From a virus: 64,000 nt of DNA. Positions 42,318 to 50,587 of the stretch are shown here, one piece after another. The notes beneath the pieces were generated by a model. The model saw only the letters and a list, made by a program, of their open reading frames with translations, had not been told where the DNA came from and searched no databases. Both the position numbers and the translations under genes were made by a program. The stretch is from IMG/VR virus record IMGVR_UViG_3300031772_002739, positions 1-64,000 of that record; one strand, given 5' to 3'. Position 1 is the stretch's first letter. Each line of letters starts with the position of its first letter.

Positions 42318-42632
42318 ATGAAAACCCCGAATCTAATCAACATGGCAAATATAGACGTTACGAAAATGCTAGCGGATTGTTGGAGTCTAAAACCCAACGA
42401 CCTGATTATTGACAAACTTAAATGGAAGTATATGGTATGGTCCGTATTGAGAGGAAAGAACATCCTCTTTGTTGGTCCCACTCGTTGTGGAAAAACTAAA
42501 GCCGCTCAAAGTGTTTCTGAAATATTTTCTGAAATTAAAACTGAAATTGTTGATGAAAACCAATTGGACGTTCTTAAATCCGATAGAAGCATTAAAATAG
42601 AAAAAATAGAGGAAGTTTCAGATGAAAAGTAG
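42318..42632 (+). CDS. AAA+ ATPase (MoxR/CobS-like), N-terminal fragment
   Basis: 104 residues. The first ~72 residues are the start of a phage MoxR/CobS-like ATPase: LIIDKLKWKYMVWSVLRGKNILFVGPTRCGKTKAAQSV with Walker A GPTRCGKT at residues 53-60. After SEIFS (about residue 71) the sequence becomes Lys/Glu/Ile-rich without family character and stops, where an intact homologue would continue into the strand now found at the beginning of the 43422 gene (RPLFIFNCGSSQDAR). It is therefore one half of a gene split by a GIY-YIG endonuclease gene. Walker A is on this piece only. Confidence 0.75.
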   Translation: MKTPNLINMANIDVTKMLADCWSLKPNDLIIDKLKWKYMVWSVLRGKNILFVGPTRCGKTKAAQSVSEIFSEIKTEIVDENQLDVLKSDRSIKIEKIEEVSDEK

Positions 42633-42670
42633 AGTTGGAATATACTTATATCTGTAATAGAAAGTATATT

Positions 42671-43435
42671 ATGATGGTGATTTATAAAACTATAAACCTA
42701 ATAAATGAAAAATATTATGTTGGAAAACAACAAAGATATACAAAGTCATATTTAGGTTCTGGTTCAGCACTAAAATCTGCCATAAAGAAATATGGAAGAA
42801 GAAATTTTAGGAAAGAAATCTTAGAAATTTGTAAATCAGAATCCGATTTGGAAAAAAAAGAATTGGAGTGGTTGGATAAACTAAACGCTATAAAGGATAA
42901 AAACTCGTATAATTTAGTAAGAGAAACATCGCCCAATAAACATAGAAGTTATACAGACCCAAAATATAGAAAACGATTGAGTAATTCTATTAAAAAAATA
43001 TTTAACACTCCAGAATCACATATTCGGTTAAGCAAACAAAATAGAGGAAAAAACAACCCGATGTATGGTAAAAAAAGATCGAAAGAGTTTAAAAAAGTGG
43101 TTAGCAAAATCCATTCGGGAAAAGTAGTATCTGACGAAACCAGAGAAAAAATACGAAATAGTCGAATAGGAAGAAAAGCATCGTCTGAAACAAAAAACCG
43201 GATGAAAGAAAGCCAGCGCCATCGTTGGGATACTATAAAAGTAAAAATGATATTAAACAACAATCACATGTGGAGTTTCGACAATAGATATGATTTTATA
43301 TCTTTTATAAAAGATTATAATAATTCTATACCAAAAGGAAAAGTAAGAGGGTCAGGTCCTAAAAGAATTAATTGGAAACGAGCAATAAAAAATGAATATG
43401 ACTTCATAAAGGTACATAAAAATGAAAAAATATAA
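42671..43435 (+). CDS. GIY-YIG homing endonuclease with NUMOD3 repeats (inside AAA+ gene)
   Basis: 254 residues from ATG 42671 (ATG 42674 and a TTG at 42635 are alternatives). N-terminal nuclease domain: MVIYKTINLINEKYYVGKQ with the Y-x-x-x and Y-V-G motif, then YLGSGSALKSAIKKYG. The C-terminal region contains NUMOD3-type DNA-binding repeats (NRGKNNPMYGKKRS, then SGKVVSDETREKIRNSRIGRKASSET). It lies between the two halves of an AAA+ gene; its end overlaps the start of the second half by 14 bases. Only about 17 bases separate its stop from the next conserved coding sequence, too few for the 3' core of a group I intron. Confidence 0.8.
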   Translation: MMVIYKTINLINEKYYVGKQQRYTKSYLGSGSALKSAIKKYGRRNFRKEILEICKSESDLEKKELEWLDKLNAIKDKNSYNLVRETSPNKHRSYTDPKYRKRLSNSIKKIFNTPESHIRLSKQNRGKNNPMYGKKRSKEFKKVVSKIHSGKVVSDETREKIRNSRIGRKASSETKNRMKESQRHRWDTIKVKMILNNNHMWSFDNRYDFISFIKDYNNSIPKGKVRGSGPKRINWKRAIKNEYDFIKVHKNEKI

Positions 43436-44222
43436 AGTTACATATAAAAAATATAATAGACCATTGTTTATTTTCAATTGCGGGTCTTCTCAAGACGCTC
43501 GAGCTACTTTAATAGGTAATACTTACTTTAAAAAAGACACAGGAACAATTCTCTGTAAATCTGAATTTGTTGAAGCAATACAAACACATAACGCAATCAT
43601 CTTATTAGATGAACTAAGTAGAGGGCATCACGATTTTTGGAATATTTTACTTCCCACTATCGATCCGACACAACGGACTCTTAGGTTAGATGAGTCGGAG
43701 AATTCTGCCGTAATTCACGTCCTACCAGACGTAACGTTTATGGCTACGGCTAATGTTGGTAATGAATATACGTCAACAAAAGTTATGGATAAAGCTTTGA
43801 CGGCCAGGTTCCCTACAATTATTGAAATGATTCCTTTGGAATATGAAGGAGAAATGGAGTTGTTGAAAATTAATCATCCAGATGTTCTTCAAGACGTTTT
43901 GGAAGGATTCATTTCTATCTGTCGTATTTCTGATGATACTAAAAAACAATGTAGGTTAGATAATCCAAGAATTACCACTTTCATTCCTACCGGAACTGTA
44001 GTCGAAATGGCCGAAATGCTTATCGACGGGTTTTCGTTAATGGATATCGCCCAATCTGTAATTTATCCGATGTATGACGATTCCGGCGGAGCCGAATCTG
44101 AACGGTTGTATGTTAAACAGATTGTTCAGAAATATCTTGATAACAAGTCAGGGGGCGTAAGTTCTCCAATCAACGATCCGTTAAATAAGGTTGGAACCTC
44201 GGGGAACAAGTTCAGTTTTTAA
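43422..44222 (+). CDS. AAA+ ATPase (MoxR/CobS-like), C-terminal fragment
   Basis: 266 residues. After ~12 residues of new N-terminus the family sequence resumes: RPLFIFNCGSSQDARATLIGNT, Walker B AIILLDELSRGH (residues ~58-67), sensor-1 FMATANVGNEYTSTKVMDKA and arginine finger ALTARF (R129). It has its own ribosome-binding site (AAAGG, 9 bases before the ATG). With the 42318 product it would form one ATPase in two chains, Walker A on one and B on the other. Next is the VWA partner gene, the usual neighbour of this ATPase family. Confidence 0.75.
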   Translation: MKKYKVTYKKYNRPLFIFNCGSSQDARATLIGNTYFKKDTGTILCKSEFVEAIQTHNAIILLDELSRGHHDFWNILLPTIDPTQRTLRLDESENSAVIHVLPDVTFMATANVGNEYTSTKVMDKALTARFPTIIEMIPLEYEGEMELLKINHPDVLQDVLEGFISICRISDDTKKQCRLDNPRITTFIPTGTVVEMAEMLIDGFSLMDIAQSVIYPMYDDSGGAESERLYVKQIVQKYLDNKSGGVSSPINDPLNKVGTSGNKFSF

Positions 44223-44223
44223 T

Positions 44224-46503
44224 ATGTCAAAAAAGGTTGAAAATTCGGAAACGTATTCCGATTTTTGGTTGGACGATGAGTTAATCAGCCAGTTTATTGG
44301 CGACGAAACTCAAGAATCCGAAGAGGGCGAAACGCCTTCTGCTCCGATGTTTTCGTTAGATTTGATTCAGTTAGCGGCATATCGAAAGGTGATATCCAAT
44401 TTTGTATCCATTCTTACAAATAAAGATGTTCCGGTTAAATTCATTACTACAGGCAATAATTCCAGCGATGGAAATGTGGTATACCTCTCTTCCTCAATTA
44501 AAAAGAAAAAAGATTTTGATTGGAATGTTGGTCTATCTCTCCACGAGGCGGAACACATTGTAAAAAGTGATTGGGATATGGTTAAGAAATTTTATACCAT
44601 CGTTCCACAACATCTTAAAGATAAAGCTAAAAAGAAAAATATCACCAATGAACAATTATGTCAGTTTTGTAAACACGTTTGGAATGTAATTGAGGATCGT
44701 TATATCGATATGTTGGTTTTTACGGATGCTCCTGGATATCGTGGGTATTATGAAGCGATGTATAATAAATTGTGGAATAGTAAATCTATATCGGATGGGT
44801 TAAAATCCAAATTATTTAGAATATCAAATTTGATTGGATATGAATTTCGTATCACAAATCTTACTAATGTTGATACCGAGGTTGATGCTCTTCCTGGGTT
44901 GAGGAAAATCGCCGAAACGATTGATATAACAAATATTTTAAGATTGAAAACTACTCAAGATAGGGTAGACGTTTCTTTTAAGGTTGTAGAAATTGTTTTG
45001 GATAATATTGGAAAACAGCCCGTTCAACCAACTGAAACTGATAAGATTATCAAAAAAATTAAGGATGTGGTGGGATCGCCTTCGCCAAGTGGAGGAACTG
45101 GTTCAGATGGTGATGAAGATGATGACGATAATAATAAAAACGATTCAGATTCAGGAGGAGATTCTACGGATGATGATGATGAAGACGATTCTAAAAATGG
45201 ATCTTCTGGAGATAAAGAGGAAAAAGATGGAGAAGAAGATGGAAAAGGATCTGGAGATGATAAATCGTCAGATTCGGGGTCAGATAAATCAGATAACACA
45301 TCCGATCCAACCAACCCAGGAAAAGACGATGACTTGTCTGACAAAAAAGTTAAAGCCATAAAAAAAGCGTTTGAACAGCAGTTAAATTTTCTTTTAAGAA
45401 ATTACGACAAAGCCAAACAAACCGTATCCAAGGAATCGGCCGATTTGTTAGATATTATCGAAAAGGCTGGAATTACTTTAAGAATGGCTGGACATGGGTA
45501 TTCTCAACCTGGAGAAGAAATTCGTGATGGTATTAATTGTATTGTAGTCAATAAGTTGACCAAAGAATTGATGGAAAGTGGGCATCACATTTTTCCACTG
45601 ACCACTATAACCGTGGCCAACAAAACCCCCAATAAATCTTATGAGGATGCCGTAGTTAAAGGGTTTACAATGGGCAAGATGTTGGGTAAGAAACTACAAA
45701 TTCGAAGTGAAACCAACATCACAAAGTATATTCGAAGAATGGCTGGAAAGATTGATAGACGATTGTTGGCTGGTATTGGCGCCGGGTTGGAAGATATCTT
45801 TTTCAAAATTAAAACGGACAAGTATAACAAGGCTCGTCTTCACATCTCCGTGGACGCTAGTGGATCAATGATGGATGACAACAAGTGGTGTCCAACCATG
45901 TCGTTGTTGGTTTCCATTTGTGTAGCATTTTCTATGGTGGAAAATTTGAAGATATCCGTGTCTTTCCGATCTACTCACAGAATGTCTACTGGAGTAGAAT
46001 TACCTTATATTGTGTTGGCCTATGATTCTGATGTGGATAAAATATCAAAGATACGAAATTTGTTTCCATATCTAAAGGCTTCTGGCTGCACCCCCGAGGG
46101 GTTGGCGTTCGAATCCACGATGGATAGTTTTATCATCGGTAAGAAGTCGGATGGAACGGATGTCTATTTCCTTAACATATCTGATGGTGAACCATATTTT
46201 TTCCTGAATGGAATTATGAATAAAAGTCGAACCAATTTCTCATATCAAGGTCAAGGAGCGTGTCTTCACACCAAAAAGCAGATTGAAAAACTTCGGTCTG
46301 CTGGTATAAAGATATTAAGTTATTTTATAGAAAGTGCTGATAGCGGTATAGGATACAATTTATATGGTGTGTCTGGGATTCCCTATAAGGAAACATTATT
46401 CCAACAGTTTAGATTGATGTATGGAAAGGATGCTCAGTTCATTAACATTACCAACGTCTTCCAAATAGCGAAAACAATTAATGGTCTGTTTCTACAGAAA
46501 TGA
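44224..46503 (+). CDS. VWA-domain / zincin-like partner of the MoxR-type ATPase (CobT-like)
   Basis: 759 residues from ATG 44224 (TTG 44191 overlaps the ATPase gene and is unlikely). An HEAEH zincin motif is at residues 107-111 (VGLSLHEAEHIVKSDWD). Residues ~290-370 are an Asp/Ser/Gly/Glu-rich disordered linker. The C-terminus is a von Willebrand A domain: VDASGSMMDD (MIDAS D-x-S-x-S, ~residue 543), ASGCTPEGLAF (MIDAS Thr) and NISDGEPYF. MoxR-type AAA+ with VWA/peptidase partners are chaperone-like pairs, similar to CobS/CobT. Phage role unknown. Confidence 0.75.
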   Translation: MSKKVENSETYSDFWLDDELISQFIGDETQESEEGETPSAPMFSLDLIQLAAYRKVISNFVSILTNKDVPVKFITTGNNSSDGNVVYLSSSIKKKKDFDWNVGLSLHEAEHIVKSDWDMVKKFYTIVPQHLKDKAKKKNITNEQLCQFCKHVWNVIEDRYIDMLVFTDAPGYRGYYEAMYNKLWNSKSISDGLKSKLFRISNLIGYEFRITNLTNVDTEVDALPGLRKIAETIDITNILRLKTTQDRVDVSFKVVEIVLDNIGKQPVQPTETDKIIKKIKDVVGSPSPSGGTGSDGDEDDDDNNKNDSDSGGDSTDDDDEDDSKNGSSGDKEEKDGEEDGKGSGDDKSSDSGSDKSDNTSDPTNPGKDDDLSDKKVKAIKKAFEQQLNFLLRNYDKAKQTVSKESADLLDIIEKAGITLRMAGHGYSQPGEEIRDGINCIVVNKLTKELMESGHHIFPLTTITVANKTPNKSYEDAVVKGFTMGKMLGKKLQIRSETNITKYIRRMAGKIDRRLLAGIGAGLEDIFFKIKTDKYNKARLHISVDASGSMMDDNKWCPTMSLLVSICVAFSMVENLKISVSFRSTHRMSTGVELPYIVLAYDSDVDKISKIRNLFPYLKASGCTPEGLAFESTMDSFIIGKKSDGTDVYFLNISDGEPYFFLNGIMNKSRTNFSYQGQGACLHTKKQIEKLRSAGIKILSYFIESADSGIGYNLYGVSGIPYKETLFQQFRLMYGKDAQFINITNVFQIAKTINGLFLQK

Positions 46504-46512
46504 AAAAAAGAT

Positions 46513-46540
46513 TTGACAACTTTATAGTTTGTGGTATAGT
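46513..46540 (+). promoter_or_regulatory. Sigma70 promoter upstream of small protein gene
   Basis: TTGACA (exact), 16-base spacer, TATAGT; unlike the three near-leaderless promoters it is followed by a leader of about 40 bases with AGAGGA before ATG 46590. Confidence 0.7.
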
Positions 46541-46589
46541 ATATCACAAGTTCTAAAAAACAAAAAACAAAAGTAGAGGAATAAAAGTT

Positions 46590-46958
46590 ATGAATGATAA
46601 ACCAATAAGAAAAAATAAAACAAATCTAGTAGTTAACTGGCCAGCCACTGACCAATCGTTTACGATTAACGAACTGGCTGCGCTTAATGATAATTTCATC
46701 CAAATCACCCTTCGAGTCCGCGTCCAGAAGGCAATTGAGGAAAATCGGGTCGTTGCCATAGGCACCAAAAATCTCAAGAAGGGGCGCCCACAGTTGGTGT
46801 TTGCGTTGAGGCCGGTTTCTCAGGCCGCTTTGGAACATGCCAAGGCCAGCGGTGCTATTTTAGATGATCAGTCACGTTTGATCACAGTTATGGAAGTTCC
46901 TGCTTCTATGACCACGATTACTGTCAATGAGACAGTCAAGGCTACCGCAGTTGCGTAA
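46590..46958 (+). CDS. Small basic/hydrophobic protein, possible DNA-binding
   Basis: 122 residues. Core FTINELAALNDNFIQITLRVRVQKAIEENRVVAIGTKNLKKGRPQLVFAL looks like a helix-turn-helix-type or winged fold with a following basic hairpin (KKGRPQ). The C-terminal ~40 residues are Ala/Thr/Val-rich. It has the best promoter of this region and a good ribosome-binding site, so it may be highly expressed. A regulator role is guessed from composition; the family is not named. Confidence 0.45.
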   Translation: MNDKPIRKNKTNLVVNWPATDQSFTINELAALNDNFIQITLRVRVQKAIEENRVVAIGTKNLKKGRPQLVFALRPVSQAALEHAKASGAILDDQSRLITVMEVPASMTTITVNETVKATAVA

Positions 46959-46974
46959 CAAGACACAGCATTGA

Positions 46975-47033
46975 TGCCGTATATATGAGTGAAGAAAATA
47001 AGACAAATTTTGTTCGTATATACGGCATTTTTG
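46975..47033 (+). promoter_or_regulatory. 11-bp inverted repeat overlapping a start codon
   Basis: TGCCGTATATA (46975-46985) and TATATACGGCA (47017-47027) are perfect complements with a 31-base loop, followed by TTTTTG. The ATG of the next small gene (46985) is the last base of the left arm. It may be an attenuator, terminator or translational switch. Confidence 0.4.
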
Positions 47034-47149
47034 ACCAAGAAGAGAATACTATTGTGTATGTTAGTTTGAGTTATACGGATGTTGAAATTGAAATGACTTC
47101 TCTGAGTGAGGAACGTTTTGTTCCGTGTGAATTTGATATAGTCTTTTAA
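46985..47149 (+). CDS. Small acidic protein
   Basis: A 54-residue frame (MSEENKTNFVRIYGI, then NTIVYVSLSYTDVEIEM, ending FDIVF), strand-rich and acidic. It starts inside the inverted repeat and ends overlapping the stop of the minus-strand gene by 4 bases. No ribosome-binding site is obvious. Not recognised. Confidence 0.4.
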   Translation: MSEENKTNFVRIYGIFDQEENTIVYVSLSYTDVEIEMTSLSEERFVPCEFDIVF

Positions 47150-47412
47150 GGCGCAGGCTGTTTTTGGGACGTTGCCTTTTTGTCTCCGCTGTAAACTGCT
47201 TTTCTTTTAAATGATTGTCGGTCTACTGGATCTCTTTTATAATAAATCACCGTTACATTTTTAGATAATCGCCTCACTATTGATTCTACAAGATTTCGAC
47301 TGCCGTATCCTACAGGAATATCAAACTCATCATCATATAAAGCGAATTCAGACGGCGACCTTTCAAAATGATGATATAACAATATTTCTGGGTTGATTCT
47401 TTTTAATCTCAT
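47146..47412 (-). CDS. Small hypothetical protein, minus strand
   Basis: 88 residues: MRLKRINPEILLYHHFER, ALYDDEFDIPVGYGSRNLVES, then a basic C-terminus KRDPVDRQSFKRKAVY. GGGAG lies before the ATG, and the GATATTTATA motif lies upstream on the same (minus) strand, supporting real expression. It is antisense to its neighbours and converges with the 46985 gene. Function unknown. Confidence 0.5.
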   Translation of the reverse strand: MRLKRINPEILLYHHFERSPSEFALYDDEFDIPVGYGSRNLVESIVRRLSKNVTVIYYKRDPVDRQSFKRKAVYSGDKKATSQKQPAP

Positions 47413-47427
47413 GGTATATTACTCCCA

Positions 47428-47435
47428 TATAAATA
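47428..47435 (-). promoter_or_regulatory. Candidate late-promoter motif on minus strand
   Basis: On the minus strand AGATATTTATATGGGAG lies 15 bases before the ATG at 47412. It is the only minus-strand gene-proximal copy noted and shows that the motif is oriented with the gene. Confidence 0.45.
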
Positions 47436-47508
47436 TCTCTGAGATGAGATTTATCGATTTTTCATGATGGTCTGAGTTATGTATCGTAAATCGCTCGGAG
47501 AATAAATT

Positions 47509-48675
47509 ATGAGTGAATATTTTGAAGAATTTTTTGACGGCCATGCTTTTGATTTTCAAGTGGAAAAACAAAAAGTTATAGATAATCTAAATTGGCTTAA
47601 ATCTTTATCTGTTGAGGAATTTACTTTTTATAAGAAATGGGAAGAAATCCAAGAGTATGGTGACTTGATTGGCGATTCCAAACAAGTAAAAGCTCAGTTG
47701 TGGAGTCCATCAAATATAGACGATCCAGTTCAGACAATAAAAGAAATAGAAACACTTTCTCCAAGAGTGGTATACGTCGATACTCCTGAACTGCAAAAAT
47801 CATGGTTAAATCTCCGTGTATTTTGCCATTCTGCTGATTACAATCAAGTTCCAGGAAGATATAGAAAATTTCTAATAATGGATGGAGATAGGTATCTTGG
47901 ATTTCTCGCTGTGGGTAGTGATATTATCGCTACAGATGCTAGAGATAGTTGGATTGGATGGAATAAAGAAACCAGAGAAGGCGGCAAACTTACTTTTTCT
48001 GCTGTAGGTAGTACAATAGCTCCAACACAACCATTAGGATACAATTTTTTGGGTGGCAAACTATGCGCTCTATTGGTCACTTCACAAGTGGTCAGAGATA
48101 ACTGGAAAAAATCATATGGGAATACTTTAACAGGAATGACCACCACTAGCCTATATGGATCTTTATCACAATATAACAATTTAAAATGGTGGCACAAATG
48201 CGGTCATTCAAAAGGCAAGGTTCTTATAAAACCAGATCAAAGATTTTATAAAATATGGCACGATTGGTTGAAGACAAATCGTTCCGAAGAATATATTAAA
48301 GCTATGACTCAGAAAGAAGGAGTTTCTGGCCCTGTTACTGGAGCCAAACTTCGTGTGTTGGATATGATATGTGATGTAGTGGGCATAAAAGTTTCTGATT
48401 ATCAACACGGATATTCAAGAGGAATATTTTATTCTTGTTTTTATAATAATACAAAAGAATTTTTACGTGGAGAAATTAAAGAAAATGATTTAATAATAAA
48501 AGATATAATGAACGAAGAATGTATGTTAAGTTGGTGGAAAAATAAAGCCGTCGAAAGATATAAAAAACTTATTTTGGAAAAAAGAATAAAAATCGAAAAA
48601 TTGTTTTATAATAAAATGTTTGGAATGAAATATACCAAAGCTAAAGAAATTTATTTTTCAGAAGTGGGTAGATAA
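47509..48675 (+). CDS. DUF4338 (DruA-like) protein 1
   Basis: 388 residues. The central segment RKFLIMDGDRYLGFLAVGSDIIATDARDSWIGWNKETREGGKL, then a strand-helix region and MTTTSLYGSLSQYNNLKWWHKCGHSKGK, has the layout of DUF4338 proteins such as DruA of the Druantia defence system (R-D-x-x-I-G-W; T-x-x-x-Y; W-x-x-x-G-x-(T/S)-x-G). The last ~120 residues are Lys-rich and helical (KNKAVERYKKLILEKR). CGGAG precedes the ATG. A second, shorter family member is at 50731. Its role in a phage is unknown. Confidence 0.5.
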   Translation: MSEYFEEFFDGHAFDFQVEKQKVIDNLNWLKSLSVEEFTFYKKWEEIQEYGDLIGDSKQVKAQLWSPSNIDDPVQTIKEIETLSPRVVYVDTPELQKSWLNLRVFCHSADYNQVPGRYRKFLIMDGDRYLGFLAVGSDIIATDARDSWIGWNKETREGGKLTFSAVGSTIAPTQPLGYNFLGGKLCALLVTSQVVRDNWKKSYGNTLTGMTTTSLYGSLSQYNNLKWWHKCGHSKGKVLIKPDQRFYKIWHDWLKTNRSEEYIKAMTQKEGVSGPVTGAKLRVLDMICDVVGIKVSDYQHGYSRGIFYSCFYNNTKEFLRGEIKENDLIIKDIMNEECMLSWWKNKAVERYKKLILEKRIKIEKLFYNKMFGMKYTKAKEIYFSEVGR

Positions 48676-48796
48676 TATTCAACAAGAGTGTTATTTAATT
48701 CATTATTGAATATAATAACTTGATTTATTTTCAAGATGTGATAAGTTAAGTCATAAAGTGTGAAAAACACAAATTTGCAAGAAAGGAAAACTAAAT

Positions 48797-49015
48797 ATGG
48801 TTGCACGTAAAAATCGTAAGAATAGAACGGCGTTTGTCGGTAATGTTACTCCCGCTGGATTGGGTATTTTCTACTCCATCCCTCTTAAGGGAAACACCGA
48901 TGTAGGTCAGAGACTCACTCTTAAGGTGGGTAGGAACAGAATCGATTTGACCGGCAGTCAGGTCCGAGCAGTTCAGCGAGTTATTACTCGCGCTCGTCGC
49001 CTCGCTTCCCGTTAA
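48797..49015 (+). CDS. Small basic protein
   Basis: 72 residues, strongly basic (MVARKNRKNRTAFVGN ... RRLASR). A beta-rich middle (GIFYSIPLKG, LTLKVGRNRIDLTGSQV) is followed by a helix (AVQRVITRARRL). AAAGGA ribosome-binding site and a terminator immediately downstream show a monocistronic, well-expressed gene. It is likely nucleic-acid- or virion-binding, by composition only. Confidence 0.5.
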   Translation: MVARKNRKNRTAFVGNVTPAGLGIFYSIPLKGNTDVGQRLTLKVGRNRIDLTGSQVRAVQRVITRARRLASR

Positions 49016-49044
49016 TTCTAATAAAACAAAGGGTTATGACAAAA

Positions 49045-49071
49045 GGGGGCGGCAAACCGCCCTCTTCTTTT
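49045..49071 (+). terminator. Rho-independent terminator
   Basis: GGGCGG / CCGCCC stem with CAAA loop followed by TCTTCTTTTC. Confidence 0.8.
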
Positions 49072-49076
49072 CATCT

Positions 49077-49367
49077 ATGTTAACATCATATTGTATATTC
49101 ATATTCATAGCAGTTGGAGTGTTAATTTGGTCAGTTATAAGATTAGAAAAACTTATAAACCAAATAAATAAACGGTTATATCGCATTGATAATGATATAA
49201 ATACTTTACATTCTAACCAACGTGTAATAGATTCAAACGTAAGAAACATAAACGGTCAGATAACAAGGTATCTAAAACATGGGCAGAAAAAAGAAAATCG
49301 ATCAGGAAATCTACGGGAAAACGTCCGACGAGAAATTCAAAACCAGAAAAGAAATATCGGAGAATAA
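49077..49367 (+). CDS. Membrane-anchored coiled-coil protein
   Basis: 96 residues. An N-terminal hydrophobic segment (residues ~4-21, SYCIFIFIAVGVLIWSVI) is followed by a coiled coil (LEKLINQINKRLYRIDNDINTLHSN). The C-terminal ~30 residues overlap the next gene in another frame. The design resembles the 39538 product and inner-membrane spanin-type proteins. Function unknown. Confidence 0.45.
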   Translation: MLTSYCIFIFIAVGVLIWSVIRLEKLINQINKRLYRIDNDINTLHSNQRVIDSNVRNINGQITRYLKHGQKKENRSGNLRENVRREIQNQKRNIGE

Positions 49368-49818
49368 GCCTAAATCTTTAGGGTTGTTCGATCATATCAA
49401 ACATATCAGGACTATTCAAGATCCCGATTACTATAACAATCTTAACGACGAAGACAGAAAGTCATTCAACCACTTCATGATATTGAGAGCATTATCAATG
49501 AATCCTGCTCTCACCGATGATATATCGGTTCTTTTTAGATATTTTGATAAAATGCCTTCCAATCGGTTCTATACACTGTTGATTTCGTTAATTCCAGCGG
49601 ATAAACGATTTTATCCGTGGGTCAAATCACAGAAAAAAGTAAATAAAGTCGTTGTAGAATTTATATCACAAAAGTTTGAAGTCTCTCCTCGTGAAGCCGA
49701 AGAATATCTATACATATTGTCCAATACGGAATCAGGACAAAAAGAGTTGTTCAAAATTTGTCAGGGGTTCGGTTTGACAGAAAAAGAAGTCAATAAACTT
49801 TTGTTGGAGAAAGAGTAG
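49279..49818 (+). CDS. Possible clamp-loader small subunit (gp62-like)
   Basis: 179 residues. The segment SLGLFDHIKHIRTIQDPDYYNNLNDEDRKSFNHFMILRALSMNPAL, then FYTLLISLIPADKRFYPWVKSQKK, and EAEEYLYILS resembles the T4-type gp62 clamp-loader small subunits, which are about this length (187 residues in T4). The gp44 partner and gp45 clamp are not in the window. The next gene is the dNMP kinase, 2 bases further. Moderate call by sequence pattern only. Confidence 0.45.
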   Translation: MGRKKKIDQEIYGKTSDEKFKTRKEISENKPKSLGLFDHIKHIRTIQDPDYYNNLNDEDRKSFNHFMILRALSMNPALTDDISVLFRYFDKMPSNRFYTLLISLIPADKRFYPWVKSQKKVNKVVVEFISQKFEVSPREAEEYLYILSNTESGQKELFKICQGFGLTEKEVNKLLLEKE

Positions 49819-49820
49819 TT

Positions 49821-50534
49821 ATGAAAAAAACAAAAATTATAGGAATTGGAGGGCTATCCAGGTCTGGAAAAGATACATTTGTAAAAGTAGCACATAATAT
49901 TTTGAAACAGAATGGGTATGACACCTGCCATCTTGCTTTTGCTACAGCATTAAAGAATGAAATCCAACAGATGTTTAGAAATAACAATTTTAATTTAGAT
50001 ATTTGGACTGATGATACTGAAAGGAAGAAACGGCTCCGTGACCTTCTCGTATGGTGGGGTTGTATGAGAAGAGAGTTAGGTGACGGTAATTATTGGATAG
50101 ATAGAATTCAAGAAAGATTTGAGTTGATACAGAGAACTTACTCTCAAGAAGTATTGGATAAATCTGTATTTTTTGTTTCTGACGTTCGTTTCCCCAATGA
50201 ATCTAAGTGGATTCACGAAAAATGGGGCGGTTGGTTTATTCATGTAAAGAAATATTCTATGCGATATGATAACGTGCAAACGTTTGATGATGGAAATGTA
50301 GAACATTCAGACGCAATGCATCGAATGTATGATTCTGCACCCAACGAAGAAGAGGCTAAACAAGATCCTCTCATACAGGAACACGCTGATGATAAATTAG
50401 AGTTGGAAAATGTCATTGAAAGAGAAACTAGATTAGGTAATAAAATAACTGTCGCTGACTTGCCGAATAATACTTATCTATTGAATGAGGTAAGGTTATG
50501 TCTGGCGAAGGTTCCTCTTTTAAAAATTAAATAA
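49821..50534 (+). CDS. Deoxynucleoside monophosphate kinase (gp1-like)
   Basis: 237 residues. Walker A-type GLSRSGKDTF (residues ~11-20), a central LRDLLVWWGCMRRELGDGNYWIDRI region, and FFVSDVRFPNESKWI matching the T4 gp1 / phage dNMP kinase family, which phosphorylate dTMP, dGMP and modified dCMP. It lies between the possible gp62 and the DruA-like gene. Its C-terminus is degenerate relative to typical kinases (LVIAD-like lid not obvious). Confidence 0.7.
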   Translation: MKKTKIIGIGGLSRSGKDTFVKVAHNILKQNGYDTCHLAFATALKNEIQQMFRNNNFNLDIWTDDTERKKRLRDLLVWWGCMRRELGDGNYWIDRIQERFELIQRTYSQEVLDKSVFFVSDVRFPNESKWIHEKWGGWFIHVKKYSMRYDNVQTFDDGNVEHSDAMHRMYDSAPNEEEAKQDPLIQEHADDKLELENVIERETRLGNKITVADLPNNTYLLNEVRLCLAKVPLLKIK

Positions 50535-50587
50535 CGATACATAAAATTAAAAGAAAACAAATATCGGAAAATACTAAAAATTTAATA

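Noticed and set aside
42533-43455. Group I intron containing the GIY-YIG gene
   Set aside because: Only about 17 bases follow the endonuclease before conserved ATPase sequence, and an AAAGG ribosome-binding site and ATG open the second half; no complete intron core can be placed, so a split gene is favoured.
42318-44222. Intein in the AAA+ protein
   Set aside because: The reading frame stops at 42632 and restarts; an intein needs a continuous frame and shows no splice-junction Cys/Ser and His-Asn here.
42318-46503. True cobaltochelatase (CobS/CobT) pair
   Set aside because: CobN is absent, and the motifs equally fit MoxR/VWA chaperones; cobalamin biosynthesis cannot be claimed.
47146-47412. 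The minus-strand motif at 47428 as a plus-strand TATAAATA late promoter
   Set aside because: It reads TATAAATA on the plus strand, but the nearest plus-strand gene starts at 47509 with a normal Shine-Dalgarno, whereas the minus-strand orientation matches all other copies.
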